Shown: positions 15,351 through 24,823, numbered from the stretch's first letter. The stretch is 53,226 bases of DNA from an uncultured Elusimicrobiales bacterium (GCA_944324685.1 CALUXG010000018.1:1-53226); one strand, 5' to 3'. Notes: generated by a model not told the origin, from the letters alone. A program made the numbers and translations.

Positions 15351-17957
15351 ATGCTGCCTGTTACCAAATCTTCCAAAGAAGGCTTGTATGTCAAAGTTAT
15401 GCGCATTTTGTTGGCAGCCTCTTTTTTGGCGGTTCCTTTATTGTTTTTCACCAATTTGACTTCCAATCCCTTTACGGCGCAGAGCGTGCTGCTTTATTTG
15501 CTTTTGGCGGCCATGTACGGCGCGTCTGCTGTGCGTTTTCTGCGTGCGGGACATATCAATTTTACCCGTACTTTTTTTGACTTGGCTTTTATGATATATG
15601 TGCTGGCCTGCGCCGTCAGCTGGCTTTCGGCCGTCTCCGCCGCGCCGCAATATATGCGCCAAACTTTGTTTTTTAATTTGTTGGATTACGGCACGCTCTT
15701 GCTGGTGGTGGCCTTGGGGGCTTACGTCATCAGCAAAAACGTGGTGTTCAGCGGCGTGATTGAAAGCAAAACGAATTACATTCTGCTTTTTATCGTATGG
15801 GGCGTTTTGTGGTTTTTGCTGCCCGTTTTGAAAACTTCAACGACGGGCGACGGTTTTTTTGCCAATGTTTTTGATATATACGGCTTGTTTCTCTGGGGCG
15901 TGGGCTTGTGGCTGGGAATGCGCGTGTTGGGCAAGTTAACGCAAGAAAACGTATTGGTGCTGAGTTTTGTGGCCTGTGCGCTGGCTTGCATGTACGGCGT
16001 ATTTCAAAGTTTCGGTTTGGACATTTTATGGCCGTTTGATATGAATCAGTTTGCCAGCCGAGCCTTTTCCACGTTCGGCAATCCTAATTTTTTGTCGTCG
16101 TTTGTCGTGATGCTTTTGCCGGCGCTTTTGGTGTATTATATGCGCGCACTCACTCGCAAAGATGTTTGCGTATACGGTTTTTTGGTATTGGTGTTTTTGT
16201 TTTATTTGTCTGCCGGATTGTGCCGTTCCTGTTGGCTGGCCGCCATAGTAGGATTGATGATGATGTGGATGTTCGGCACATTGCGCGCGCTGATTTTAAA
16301 ACGCAAAGCCCGTGTGTTTTGGCTGCTGGTGCTGGGAGTGGCGGTATCATATCTTCCGGCGTTTGTGCAAAGCACGCGTCCCGCTCTGCAACGGCGTGTG
16401 GCGGAAGCCGCCCAGATTACTCCTTCGTCGTTTACGCTTCATATCGCCCGCGAAAAAATATTTCCGTCTCTGCATCAGCGTTTATATATGTGGGACGTAT
16501 CCAAAGAAATTTTCTTGGACCGTCCCGTCATGGGGGCGGGCTTGGGGAATTTTTCGTCGGCTTTTGCCCAGACGCAGGAACGGACGTTGCTGCATTATCC
16601 AAATTTGCGTCAGCTTAAAACGAGGACGCAGTCTCCGCACAATGAGTTGTTTTTCCAATTGGCGCAAGGCGGCATGGTGGGGCTGGGACTGTTTCTGTTT
16701 ATGTTTATGGTGCTGTTTTTGGAAGTGCATGATTTCGCCGCCCGCAAAAAAGAAGGAGATAAGAAACAACTTTTGCAGGCTTTGTTTTGCGGCATCTTGG
16801 CCATGTTGACGGACAATATGCTCAATATTTCGCTGCATACGGTCGTGCCGGCTTTTATGTTTTGGTGGCTGGTGGGAGCGGAAGTCAGCGGCGTGGGACG
16901 CGAAGAAAGCCGTGTGGAAATACGGGCCAACCCCGTAACCAAAACCGCCGCACTGGCGCTGTTGGGAGGGTGCGCTTTGGTCGTGTTGTGGCAGGCGGCC
17001 GTATTGACCAGCCAATATCTGTCTTTCCGCGGTCAAAAACAGCTGGCGCGCAAAAATACTTCCGCCGCACAAACGGATTTGCAGCAAGCTTTGTATTTGT
17101 ACCCCGCCAATACGGAAGCGGGTTTTGTGCTAGGCAATATGCTTTTATCTCATCAAAAGTATGAAGAAGCGTTGGCGGCGTATGAAAAAACATTGTCGGC
17201 CGCGGCTTATTATGACCAAGTGTATTATCACGCGGCTTTGGCCGCGCTTGGCAAAAACGATCACGCCAAAGCCGTGCAGTATCTTCGTAAAACGCTGAGG
17301 CTGGATCCTTTCAATCTGGGCGCTTATGAAACTTTGGCGGCCTTGGCCAAAGAGGATATTATTTATGCGGATGCGGATACTTTGGCCTTGTTGGAACAGG
17401 GACTGAAGTTGTTTAGATATGACGCCGGTTTGTGGCATGCGGTGGGGGATATTCACGTCAAACGCGCCGAAACGGAATATGCCAAAACGGTTTATAAAGA
17501 CGCACTGGCCGTGGATACGTTGGACAAATCCCTTCGCCGCCGCTTGGACAAACTTTATGGCGCGGAAGATGAAAAGCCTGATATCTTGCAGCAGGCCAAA
17601 CAATTGCAAGGCTATTACGACAAAGTGCAGAATTTACGCGGTACGCCGCGTGCGCAGCTGCGCCGTCTGCGCAGTCAATTGGAAGAATACTGCTCGCAAT
17701 ATCCCGAAGACGCAAACGGATTTATTGTGTTGGCGCGGTATTTTTCTTTGACGGGAAATGACATAAAATCCAAGGAATTGCTGGAAAAAGTATTGGCTCG
17801 GGAGCCGGACAATTTGTCGGCTAATCTGGCTTTGGCGTCTCTGCTGCTGCAAGCCGAAGACGAAGCCGCTGCCAAAAAATATTTGCAAAACGCTTTGTTC
17901 TATTATCCGGGCAATCCTACAGCAGAAAACCGCTTGAAAAAGCTGGAAGAAAAATAA
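15351..17957 (+). CDS. Wzy_C family (O-antigen ligase-like) membrane protein with TPR domain
   Basis: This 868-residue inner membrane protein has about a dozen hydrophobic segments in residues 15-560. The Wzy_C signature includes FGNPNFLSSFVV, a large periplasmic loop with a LGNFSSAF segment, and SPHNELFFQLAQGGMVGLGLF. After the last membrane segment come tetratricopeptide repeats (about 580-868), such as ANTEAGFVLGNMLLSHQKYEEALAAYE. The family transfers lipid-linked glycans to lipid A core (WaaL) or to proteins (PglL/TfpO). The pilus locus begins 190 bases downstream, so pilin O-glycosylation is a reasonable alternative to O-antigen ligation. AGGAG precedes the ATG. A related protein is encoded at 50551. 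Confidence 0.82.
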   Translation: MLPVTKSSKEGLYVKVMRILLAASFLAVPLLFFTNLTSNPFTAQSVLLYLLLAAMYGASAVRFLRAGHINFTRTFFDLAFMIYVLACAVSWLSAVSAAPQYMRQTLFFNLLDYGTLLLVVALGAYVISKNVVFSGVIESKTNYILLFIVWGVLWFLLPVLKTSTTGDGFFANVFDIYGLFLWGVGLWLGMRVLGKLTQENVLVLSFVACALACMYGVFQSFGLDILWPFDMNQFASRAFSTFGNPNFLSSFVVMLLPALLVYYMRALTRKDVCVYGFLVLVFLFYLSAGLCRSCWLAAIVGLMMMWMFGTLRALILKRKARVFWLLVLGVAVSYLPAFVQSTRPALQRRVAEAAQITPSSFTLHIAREKIFPSLHQRLYMWDVSKEIFLDRPVMGAGLGNFSSAFAQTQERTLLHYPNLRQLKTRTQSPHNELFFQLAQGGMVGLGLFLFMFMVLFLEVHDFAARKKEGDKKQLLQALFCGILAMLTDNMLNISLHTVVPAFMFWWLVGAEVSGVGREESRVEIRANPVTKTAALALLGGCALVVLWQAAVLTSQYLSFRGQKQLARKNTSAAQTDLQQALYLYPANTEAGFVLGNMLLSHQKYEEALAAYEKTLSAAAYYDQVYYHAALAALGKNDHAKAVQYLRKTLRLDPFNLGAYETLAALAKEDIIYADADTLALLEQGLKLFRYDAGLWHAVGDIHVKRAETEYAKTVYKDALAVDTLDKSLRRRLDKLYGAEDEKPDILQQAKQLQGYYDKVQNLRGTPRAQLRRLRSQLEEYCSQYPEDANGFIVLARYFSLTGNDIKSKELLEKVLAREPDNLSANLALASLLLQAEDEAAAKKYLQNALFYYPGNPTAENRLKKLEEK

Positions 17958-18068
17958 AAAACGCGGGAAACGGAAAAAAGTAAATTTTTGCTTGCCATAG
18001 AGGGGCTTTTTATGCTTGAATAGAGACTGCGGTTTCGCGCGTACCTTGTATTAACGCGCGGCAGAGTC

Positions 18069-18096
18069 TTTACAAAAAGATGTAAATTGCTATAAT
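18069..18096 (+). promoter_or_regulatory. Promoter of the pilus assembly locus
   Basis: TTTACA (18069-18074) and TATAAT (18091-18096) are separated by 16 bases, with TTGCTATAAT forming an extended -10. A GC-rich hairpin (18036-18042 with 18054-18060) just upstream may end transcription from the Wzy_C gene. Confidence 0.7.
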
Positions 18097-18144
18097 TATC
18101 TGTAAAAGGTTGGGCCAATTAACAAAAGGGGCAATAACAAATCT

Positions 18145-20022
18145 ATGAGAATATTCAATGCAATCAACGTTAGATTTTTGGCGGCGCTGCTGGCCGTGTC
18201 TTTGATGACGGGACAGGGCGCTTTGTTTGCGGCGTCCGATTCCTCCAAGGACTTGCAAAAAGGCATTAAACTCTATGAAGAAAATAGAGACGATGAGGCC
18301 ATGGATTATTTTATTGACGTGTTGGTCAATGGTTCCCGTGCGGAAGTGGACGAGGCCAACCGATATATCAATTTGATTCACAACCGCATTGGCGGCATAC
18401 AGGATCCGGTGGAAGTGGATATAAATTTCAACGAAGGAGAACCGGTGCGTTTGGAAGCCTCGCAGGATCCCGCCGTGCTGGAAGCGCAGCTTGCTGCTGA
18501 AAACGCGCCTATTGAAGAAGAGTTGGACTCCGTTGGCCTGACTGATACGGCCGAACAAGACGCTGCCGCTATGAAGAGCCAAGAAGAAGCCGAACTGCTG
18601 GCTGCACAGCAGGCGCAGCTGCAATCCCAGAAAGCGCAAGAACAAGCCGAGTTGGAGGCTCTGCTGCAAGAGCAGGAGTTGTTGGAGCAACAAGCCCGCG
18701 AACGGGCTTTGCAGGCGCAGGCTCCTTCTGCCGTGGAAGAGAAAACAGAAGAGACAAAGGAAACCTCTTCTTCCACGTTTACCGATTTAACTTCTCCTTC
18801 AGCTTTGAAAGCTCGCCAGATTTATACCAGTCAGAAATTGGAAAGCATGAAGCAGGCCGCTATCGCCAAATTACAGCAAACCGACGGCGTACGCCTGTAT
18901 TTCCGCAATAATCTGCCCGATGCCATAGATATTGACAGCGACGTTCTGTTTAACGGTTACAAATTCCGCCCCGAAGCTTTGCCTCTGTTGGATGAAGTGT
19001 ATACCCTGATGGCTTTGACGCAGGGCGCCGGCTACATTATTTTGCCCCCGGGTTCTTATACCGATAATATTACGCTGGCCGGTATTCGCCAAGCGATGGC
19101 TTTGAATTCCTTCTTTGTTCACAAAGGTTTGTCGTCTGGCAAAATCAGCTATAATATGGGGCTGTTTGATCAAGAACCTCCTGCCAAGTTTGCCAATTTG
19201 GACGGTATATCCATTGTGTTTGATTTTGACGCCGCTTTGCCCGCTTCCATGCCGCAGGCTTCTTCCGTTACGAAGCTGCCCATGCTGAGCATGGCCGTCG
19301 TGCCGGTAAACAACAAAATTGATCCTTCTGCCGGAGAAGCGTTTGCCGTAGATTTCTCCGTTATAGAAACAGAAGAGCCTTTGGACAACTGGCTGTTCCA
19401 AGTGGTGCAGCACGCCGCTAACGGCGGATACTATGTGGTGCGCCAATTGGAAGGTTTCTCTCCCGTGTACCATCAAATTGTGTGGAACGGACGCAAAGGC
19501 ATCATCGGCCCCGAGCTGGCTTGCGGTACGTATACGCTGGCCTTAACGGCCAGAGACGTATTGGGCGGAAAACGCACTATACGCCGTCAAATTGAAGTAG
19601 CGTGCAAGAACCTGTCTGCCGATAAAAAAGAGGTTTCTGCCGAAACCGATAAAAATTTGGATTATAAAACGGCCCGCTTATGGAATAAACCGGCCCGTAT
19701 AATGAAATCAGCACCCGTAACGTCAGAACCGGAAATGGTTGATCCTTTGGCGGATTCCGCTTCTGCAGGCGTTGCGGCTCCCGCGGCCGGTGCGTCCGAT
19801 CCTTATGCGGCTTATGGCGCGCAGCAGCCCGCGGCCGGCACGGCCGATCCTTATGCGGCTTACGGCGCGCAGCAGCCCGCGGCGGGCGTGAGCAACCCCT
19901 ATGCGGCTCCCGCGGCCGCCACGGCCAATCCTTATGCGGCTCCGGCGACAGGAACCCAGCCGTCTGCCCAAGGGGTTACCAATCCGTATGATATGCCTTA
20001 TGAGGAATACGGCGCTCAGTAA
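18145..20022 (+). CDS. Exported TPR / OmpA-like protein with NPYAA repeats
   Basis: This 625-residue protein has a signal peptide (about residues 1-29). A short TPR-like segment comes first (about 34-75), with KGIKLYEENRDDEAMDYFIDVLV. A long Glu/Gln/Ala coiled coil follows (about 115-195). The next domain (about 245-345) recalls a degenerate OmpA C-terminal domain: a central SDVLFNGYKFRPEALPLLDE and a later IRQAMALNSFFVHKGLSSGKI. The C-terminus has a low-complexity tail with repeated DPYAAYGAQQPAAG and NPYAAP units. Standing first in the pilus locus, it may be a peptidoglycan or envelope linker similar in role to FimV or TsaP. That is inference. The ribosome binding site is weak. Confidence 0.6.
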   Translation: MRIFNAINVRFLAALLAVSLMTGQGALFAASDSSKDLQKGIKLYEENRDDEAMDYFIDVLVNGSRAEVDEANRYINLIHNRIGGIQDPVEVDINFNEGEPVRLEASQDPAVLEAQLAAENAPIEEELDSVGLTDTAEQDAAAMKSQEEAELLAAQQAQLQSQKAQEQAELEALLQEQELLEQQARERALQAQAPSAVEEKTEETKETSSSTFTDLTSPSALKARQIYTSQKLESMKQAAIAKLQQTDGVRLYFRNNLPDAIDIDSDVLFNGYKFRPEALPLLDEVYTLMALTQGAGYIILPPGSYTDNITLAGIRQAMALNSFFVHKGLSSGKISYNMGLFDQEPPAKFANLDGISIVFDFDAALPASMPQASSVTKLPMLSMAVVPVNNKIDPSAGEAFAVDFSVIETEEPLDNWLFQVVQHAANGGYYVVRQLEGFSPVYHQIVWNGRKGIIGPELACGTYTLALTARDVLGGKRTIRRQIEVACKNLSADKKEVSAETDKNLDYKTARLWNKPARIMKSAPVTSEPEMVDPLADSASAGVAAPAAGASDPYAAYGAQQPAAGTADPYAAYGAQQPAAGVSNPYAAPAAATANPYAAPATGTQPSAQGVTNPYDMPYEEYGAQ

Positions 20023-20053
20023 AATTTTGACTCTTGATTAAGGATTTGTTTTT

Positions 20054-21670
20054 ATGAAGAAAACGTCCATAAACCTTGCAGATACGCTCATAGGTAAAAA
20101 TATGAAAGCCCACCCCGATGCTTTGGGGTTGTATATCGGGCTGAATGAGATGTATATTGCTCAGAGTTCGCGTAAAGACGGAGGCATCGCTTTGGAGTCT
20201 TTGTTGCGCGTACCCATTTCGGAAGTGGATCCGAGTAAATTGAAAGCCTTGGAGCTGAACGAAGGTTTTTTTGCCGAGAATAATTGGCTGGATGCTTTGA
20301 CGAAAGTGGCCGCCAAGAAAAAATGGAACAATCAGCAGACGGTGGTGTCTTTGTCGGCTTCTTTTTCTCTGTTGCGTCATTTTGTCATACCGACGATGAT
20401 TGAACGTAAGCATTGGAAAGAAGCCATTCCTCTGCAAGCCCGAAAGTATATTCATTTTTCTTTTGAAAAGTCTTTATATTCTTATTATGTGTATGAGTTT
20501 GAAACCGCGGCGACAAAACAAAAACGCTTGGGCGTAATTTTTGCCATGACGCCTAAGGTTATTGTGGAGCGTCTGGAAAAAGCTTTGCGCAGTGTGGGGC
20601 TGGATCCGGTGGCTATAGAGCCTTCCGCCTTGTCTTTGAGCCGCGCTTTTTGCGACAGTGATAAAGAAGCCGTCGACGAAACCGGCCGTATTTATTCTTT
20701 CTTCGGAACGGATTTGGCCAGCTTTGTATTTACCAATCATAATGCGCCGGTGTTGCTGCGTGAAGTGGAAATAGCCGGTTCTCTGCCCATGGAACGCCGC
20801 CGTCTGGAAATTACCAATTATACGGAATTTATAGCCAAACAATTGGAAAAAGATCCGTTTGAAGAAGCCGTTATTATGGGCTGTGATACGGATAATTGGA
20901 CGCCGCTTTTGGAAGCTGATTCTAAAAAACCGGTGCGTAAATGGAATTTGAGTGAAGTTTACGGCATAGAAACCAAATCCGCCGGAGAGATAGCGGCTAT
21001 TGGCGCCAGCATGAAATTTTATGACAGCAAGAGTCCGGATGTTGATTTTATCAAGCGCAACCGTTTAAGCGATTATGAGTTCAACGCCGGATTGATGTTT
21101 TGGAAGATTACCGCCGTGGTGGTGGTGTTTTTCCTATTATTGCTGGGGAAGAGCTGGCTGGGTGTGCAGGCTGACAGCCGCGAACTCAAGCGCACCAAGA
21201 ATTCAAATAAAGCGCCTATCGCGGATTTTGACGGTCTGACCGCTTCTCAGATAGAAAGTAATTTGAACAGTATCCGCACCCAAAATACCAATCTGGGAAA
21301 TTTCATGCAGAAAAACACGATTACTCCGCTTTTGGTGGATGTGGTAGCCGTCATGCCGGAGACGATGTGGATTTCTTCTATGTCTTATAAAGAAAGTTTC
21401 CCGCCTAAAGGCGCAGACGAGCGGTCGTTGACCTTTGAAGGTTTTATTAAAACGGGACGGCCGGAGCAGGATTTGATCGTGGGAAAACAGTTTTACGACC
21501 AAATTATTCAGCAGCCTGCCATTAAGGCTTTGTGCGGTTCCTCGGCGGAAATACGTTACAGGGATGTGGCCACCGGCGCCCAAAGCGATGCGAAACGCAA
21601 TGACGCAAACAGCGGGCTTCAAACCTCGTTTACGTTTACCTGCGGCAAAGGGGGAGGAAACACAAGATGA
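20054..21670 (+). CDS. PilM-PilN fusion (GspL-like) inner membrane platform protein
   Basis: This 538-residue protein has a cytoplasmic PilM-like actin-fold domain (about residues 15-340), with ALGLYIGLNEMYIAQSS and VAIEPSALSLSRAF. One transmembrane segment lies at about 350-372. A PilN-like periplasmic part follows, with coiled coil and ferredoxin-like segments including MPETMWISSMSYKESF. In most type IV pilus loci PilM and PilN are separate; this arrangement matches GspL of type II secretion. It would connect the cytoplasmic ATPase to the periplasmic PilO/PilP. Its stop overlaps the pilO start. AAGGA lies nine bases before the ATG. Confidence 0.8.
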   Translation: MKKTSINLADTLIGKNMKAHPDALGLYIGLNEMYIAQSSRKDGGIALESLLRVPISEVDPSKLKALELNEGFFAENNWLDALTKVAAKKKWNNQQTVVSLSASFSLLRHFVIPTMIERKHWKEAIPLQARKYIHFSFEKSLYSYYVYEFETAATKQKRLGVIFAMTPKVIVERLEKALRSVGLDPVAIEPSALSLSRAFCDSDKEAVDETGRIYSFFGTDLASFVFTNHNAPVLLREVEIAGSLPMERRRLEITNYTEFIAKQLEKDPFEEAVIMGCDTDNWTPLLEADSKKPVRKWNLSEVYGIETKSAGEIAAIGASMKFYDSKSPDVDFIKRNRLSDYEFNAGLMFWKITAVVVVFFLLLLGKSWLGVQADSRELKRTKNSNKAPIADFDGLTASQIESNLNSIRTQNTNLGNFMQKNTITPLLVDVVAVMPETMWISSMSYKESFPPKGADERSLTFEGFIKTGRPEQDLIVGKQFYDQIIQQPAIKALCGSSAEIRYRDVATGAQSDAKRNDANSGLQTSFTFTCGKGGGNTR

Positions 21671-22293
21671 CGACTCCTATAAAAATACCCAATAAATTTG
21701 TGGAGCCTTTGAAAAAAGGGTTTAACGATATAAAAATGGTGATGGAGGAGGGCAATTATAAATTGTTCCTCAAACAGTTTGTTACCATTATTGCTGTTTT
21801 TCTGCTGTATCGCTATTTGAATGGCGTCATGCAGGAAAAATCGGCGAATATCCACGGGCAAATTGACGCCATAGAGGCGCAGTTTACCAATGAACAGGAA
21901 TATTTGTCCGAAAAGGCAAAATTGCTGGATTTGGAACCGCGTTTTCCTGACGTGAGCGAGAAAAACGAATGGCTTCTGCGCCAAATTATGGAAGTGTTCC
22001 GCACTTCCTCCATTACGCCGTCTTTGGATTCGGAACAATCGGAAGATTCTTCCAATTCCGGATATACGGTGGTGCGCCTGCCCGTATCGTTTGTCTCTTC
22101 GTATGGTGATTTCGGACGTTTGATGGCCAATATTGAAAATAAAAAAGAATATTTGCGCATTTCCGAATTTACTTTGAAAAAGAAAGCGGATAGTTTAGGC
22201 AACAACGACATTACCATCCGCATGAATACCATTTTCCCGAGGGAGAAAATAGCCGCTAAGATGTTTAAAGAAGCGTCGGGAGGGAAGAAATGA
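21667..22293 (+). CDS. pilO: PilO-like (GspM-like) pilus assembly protein
   Basis: This 208-residue bitopic protein has a short cytoplasmic N-terminus and one membrane helix (about 35-56). A coiled coil follows (MQEKSANIHGQIDAIEAQFTN begins it). The periplasmic domain contains VVRLPVSFVSSYGDFGRLMANIENKKEYLRI, the PilO pattern for a ferredoxin-like fold. It overlaps its neighbours on both sides by four bases, which implies translational coupling with PilMN and PilP. Its likely role is dimerisation with the PilN part and binding PilP. Confidence 0.78.
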   Translation: MTTPIKIPNKFVEPLKKGFNDIKMVMEEGNYKLFLKQFVTIIAVFLLYRYLNGVMQEKSANIHGQIDAIEAQFTNEQEYLSEKAKLLDLEPRFPDVSEKNEWLLRQIMEVFRTSSITPSLDSEQSEDSSNSGYTVVRLPVSFVSSYGDFGRLMANIENKKEYLRISEFTLKKKADSLGNNDITIRMNTIFPREKIAAKMFKEASGGKK

Positions 22294-23102
22294 TGCTCAG
22301 GCTCTTGTTAATGTTTGTATTATTGGGGGTTTCTTTCCAGCCGCTGCAGGTACATGCGCAGGTGGCGCCGCAAGTGCCGGATTTGAATTTGCCCGCCGAA
22401 CAGGAAGAACCCGTTGCGGTGGAAGAAGAAATAATAGCGCAGGAGCAGGAGCCGGCTCCGAGGCCGGCTGTTCCCGCTCAAACGGATGCGGCTTCGCAAG
22501 TGAATACGGAAGTGATTGCCGTAGAAAGCGTAACGCCTCCTTCCGTAACGCCGTCTGCTGAAAATGCCGCGCCGGAACCGTCCGCCGTCCAAACAGGGGC
22601 GGAGGCTCCCGCCGTTCAACCGCACGACGCCCATGCGGAGCTTGCTCCGCAGAATGCTTCTTCCGAAGCGAAAACACAGCCGCAAGAGACTCCCGCCGCC
22701 GCAGCTGCAGCGGCAGAGACGCAGTTGGTGCAATATAACCCGCCCACGGACCGCGATCCGACATTGTCTCCGGACGATACGCTGTTGTTGGCGCACCGTG
22801 AAGCGGAGCGTTTGCGTGCCTTGGAAGCGGAACGCCAGCGCAAGTTGGAAGAAGAAAGACGCCGCTTGGCCGAGCTGGAGCGGAAACGTCAGCTGGAACT
22901 GGAGCGCTTGCGCGATCCGTCCCGTGAAGTGCGCGGGAAAATCCGCGTCAGCGGTATTATTGGGCAGGAAGTGTTTATCGGAAATAAGATTTATTCCGTG
23001 GGCCAGACGATTCTGGGCGCACGCATTGTGGAAGTGCGTTCGGACTCGGTTGTGTTCACGTATAAAGGCCAACGGTTTATAAAACACGTAGACTTGAGGT
23101 AG
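22290..23102 (+). CDS. pilP: PilP-like (GspC-like) secretin-linking protein
   Basis: This 270-residue exported protein has a signal peptide (about 1-24), then a long Pro/Ala/Glu-rich linker and a charged helix (about 165-210, REAERLRALEAERQRK). The C-terminal beta domain (about 215-270) shows IRVSGIIGQEVFIGNKIYSVG then GARIVEVRSDSVVFTYKG. That pattern is the HR/PilP domain that binds the N0 domain of the secretin. The linker is longer than in classical PilP. Its N-terminus has no obvious lipobox, although PilP is often a lipoprotein. It is translationally coupled to pilO, and the secretin follows 33 bases later. Confidence 0.75.
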   Translation: MMLRLLLMFVLLGVSFQPLQVHAQVAPQVPDLNLPAEQEEPVAVEEEIIAQEQEPAPRPAVPAQTDAASQVNTEVIAVESVTPPSVTPSAENAAPEPSAVQTGAEAPAVQPHDAHAELAPQNASSEAKTQPQETPAAAAAAAETQLVQYNPPTDRDPTLSPDDTLLLAHREAERLRALEAERQRKLEEERRRLAELERKRQLELERLRDPSREVRGKIRVSGIIGQEVFIGNKIYSVGQTILGARIVEVRSDSVVFTYKGQRFIKHVDLR

Positions 23103-23135
23103 TAAATCATTTGTTGTTTACACACAGGAGGATAG

Positions 23136-24719
23136 ATGAAAAATCGGTTAGGAGTTTTTCTGGCTTTATTGATGGCGGCCGCGCCGTCGGTTTCTGTGTT
23201 TGCGCAGAACGCCGTGGCGGAAGCTACCACCATTACGGCTGAGGAAACCGTAAAGTTGTCCGGAGAGCCGGAACTGTATAAGGAAGCGGAGGTGTCTTCC
23301 CCGTTGGACCGCAAAGTGTCCATACGCGTGGCTAATGTGCCTATATCTGCTTTTCTTAACAGTATTACCACGCAAGCTGGCATCAACTTTATCATGAGCG
23401 AAGAATTCGCCAACAAAAAAGTAACGGCCTCTCTGAGCAGGGTGTCCGTTCGGGAAGCGTTGGATACTTTGCTTCGCGTACATGGTTTAACCTATCAGCG
23501 CATTGGCAAGAGCGACAGTTATGTGGTAACCAAACGCTCCAACGATGCGCCGGATACGATTACCAAAATATATACGCTGAGCTATATTTCCCTGCAGGCC
23601 ATCGGTTCGCCTTCAAGCGAATTGAGCAATATCATGCCGCAGGATGTATCCACGACCGGATCAAGCCTTGGCGGTTCTTCTTATGACAGCGGATACAGCT
23701 CTTCTACCTCCGTGGGTTCCACTTCCGGCGGAGACGCCTACTCCGGCACGGCGGAAATTATCGGCATTGTGCAAAGCATGCTTTCCGATGTGGGGCGCAT
23801 TGCGGTTGACCCCCGCACCAATAAGCTGATTGTTACCGATGTGCCTGAGGTTTTCCCGCAGATTGAGAACATTTTGGCCGAGCTGGATATTAAACCACCC
23901 CAGATTTTGATTGAAGCGCAGATTGTGGAAGTCTCCAAAACCAGCGGTTTGTCTTTGGGATTTGAATACGGCGGTTCGGACGGCACGTTGGTGTCGTTTA
24001 CCGGCCCCAGCCGTGAGGTTACTTCCGAATACATGCGCGGTTATGCTTCCGACGGCACGACAAAATTGTCCGGCTGGGATTGGATTTTCCCCAGCAATGA
24101 CGACTTAAACGGCGGCGAAACCGGCAGCGGTTCCTCCTCATCCTCTTCTTCTTCGGACAGCGAAGGAGAGACGGAAGGCGGCCTGTTGGATTTTACGGCC
24201 TTTAAGATTGTGCTGCGCAGTTTGTTAACCCGCGGTGAAGCCAAATACTTGGGTAAACCGAAAGTCGTAACGCTCAATAACAAAACCGCCACCATTACGA
24301 CCTCAACGGATGCGACGGTGGGTTATACGCAGTCTCAGTCCGGCGGCGGGGACAATACCCTGACCGTGTCCGGTGCGGAAAGAAAACGCGTAGGTTTAAC
24401 TTTGCAGGTTACCCCGCAGGTAAACCGTGAAGGCTATGTTACGTTGTATGTACAGCCCTCTTATTCCGATGTGGTCAGCTCCGGCTTTGAAGACACCATG
24501 GATACCACTACGCGCGCCGCGTCTACGTTGGTACGCGTGAAAAACGGCCAGACGGTGGTTATCGGCGGTTTGCTGACTTCTCGTGAGACGGATCAAACCC
24601 GCAAAGTGCCGCTCTTGGGAGATATTCCTATATTGGGTTGGCTGTTTACCAGCCGCACTACTTCCAAGACGACGACGGACTTGGTTATTTTCATCACGCC
24701 CACCATTTTGGCGGAGTAA
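23136..24719 (+). CDS. pilQ: Type IV pilus secretin PilQ (GspD family)
   Basis: This 527-residue outer membrane secretin has a signal peptide to about residue 23. An N0/STN-like domain follows (about 60-130), with RVANVPISAFLNSITTQAGINF and VREALDTLLRVHGL. An N1 KH-like domain is interrupted by a Ser/Gly-rich loop. VDPRTNKLIVTDVPEVF leads into the secretin domain (about 255-527) with ILIEAQIVEVSK, LQVTPQVNREGYVTL and VIGGLLTSRETDQTRKVPLLGDIPILG, then LVIFITPTIL. A Ser-rich tract near residue 335 lies in the gate region. AGGAGG precedes the ATG. No pilotin gene is seen. Confidence 0.93.
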   Translation: MKNRLGVFLALLMAAAPSVSVFAQNAVAEATTITAEETVKLSGEPELYKEAEVSSPLDRKVSIRVANVPISAFLNSITTQAGINFIMSEEFANKKVTASLSRVSVREALDTLLRVHGLTYQRIGKSDSYVVTKRSNDAPDTITKIYTLSYISLQAIGSPSSELSNIMPQDVSTTGSSLGGSSYDSGYSSSTSVGSTSGGDAYSGTAEIIGIVQSMLSDVGRIAVDPRTNKLIVTDVPEVFPQIENILAELDIKPPQILIEAQIVEVSKTSGLSLGFEYGGSDGTLVSFTGPSREVTSEYMRGYASDGTTKLSGWDWIFPSNDDLNGGETGSGSSSSSSSSDSEGETEGGLLDFTAFKIVLRSLLTRGEAKYLGKPKVVTLNNKTATITTSTDATVGYTQSQSGGGDNTLTVSGAERKRVGLTLQVTPQVNREGYVTLYVQPSYSDVVSSGFEDTMDTTTRAASTLVRVKNGQTVVIGGLLTSRETDQTRKVPLLGDIPILGWLFTSRTTSKTTTDLVIFITPTILAE

Positions 24720-24745
24720 AAAAGGGCGTTGCAGAAATGAATTTT

Positions 24746-24778
24746 GCTTGCCCCCTTTTTAGAGAAAAGGGGGCAAGC
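24746..24778. other. Perfect 14-bp hairpin between pilQ and pilB
   Basis: Arms 24746-24759 and 24765-24778 are fully complementary (GCTTGCCCCCTTTT and its complement) around a five-base loop. Neither strand has a T tail, so it is not a typical intrinsic terminator. It may protect or tune the mRNA between the secretin and the ATPase. Confidence 0.6.
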
Positions 24779-24823
24779 GGTAAAAAAGGGAAGTTTCCCA
24801 GCTAGGGTGTAAAGGAAAGCAAA

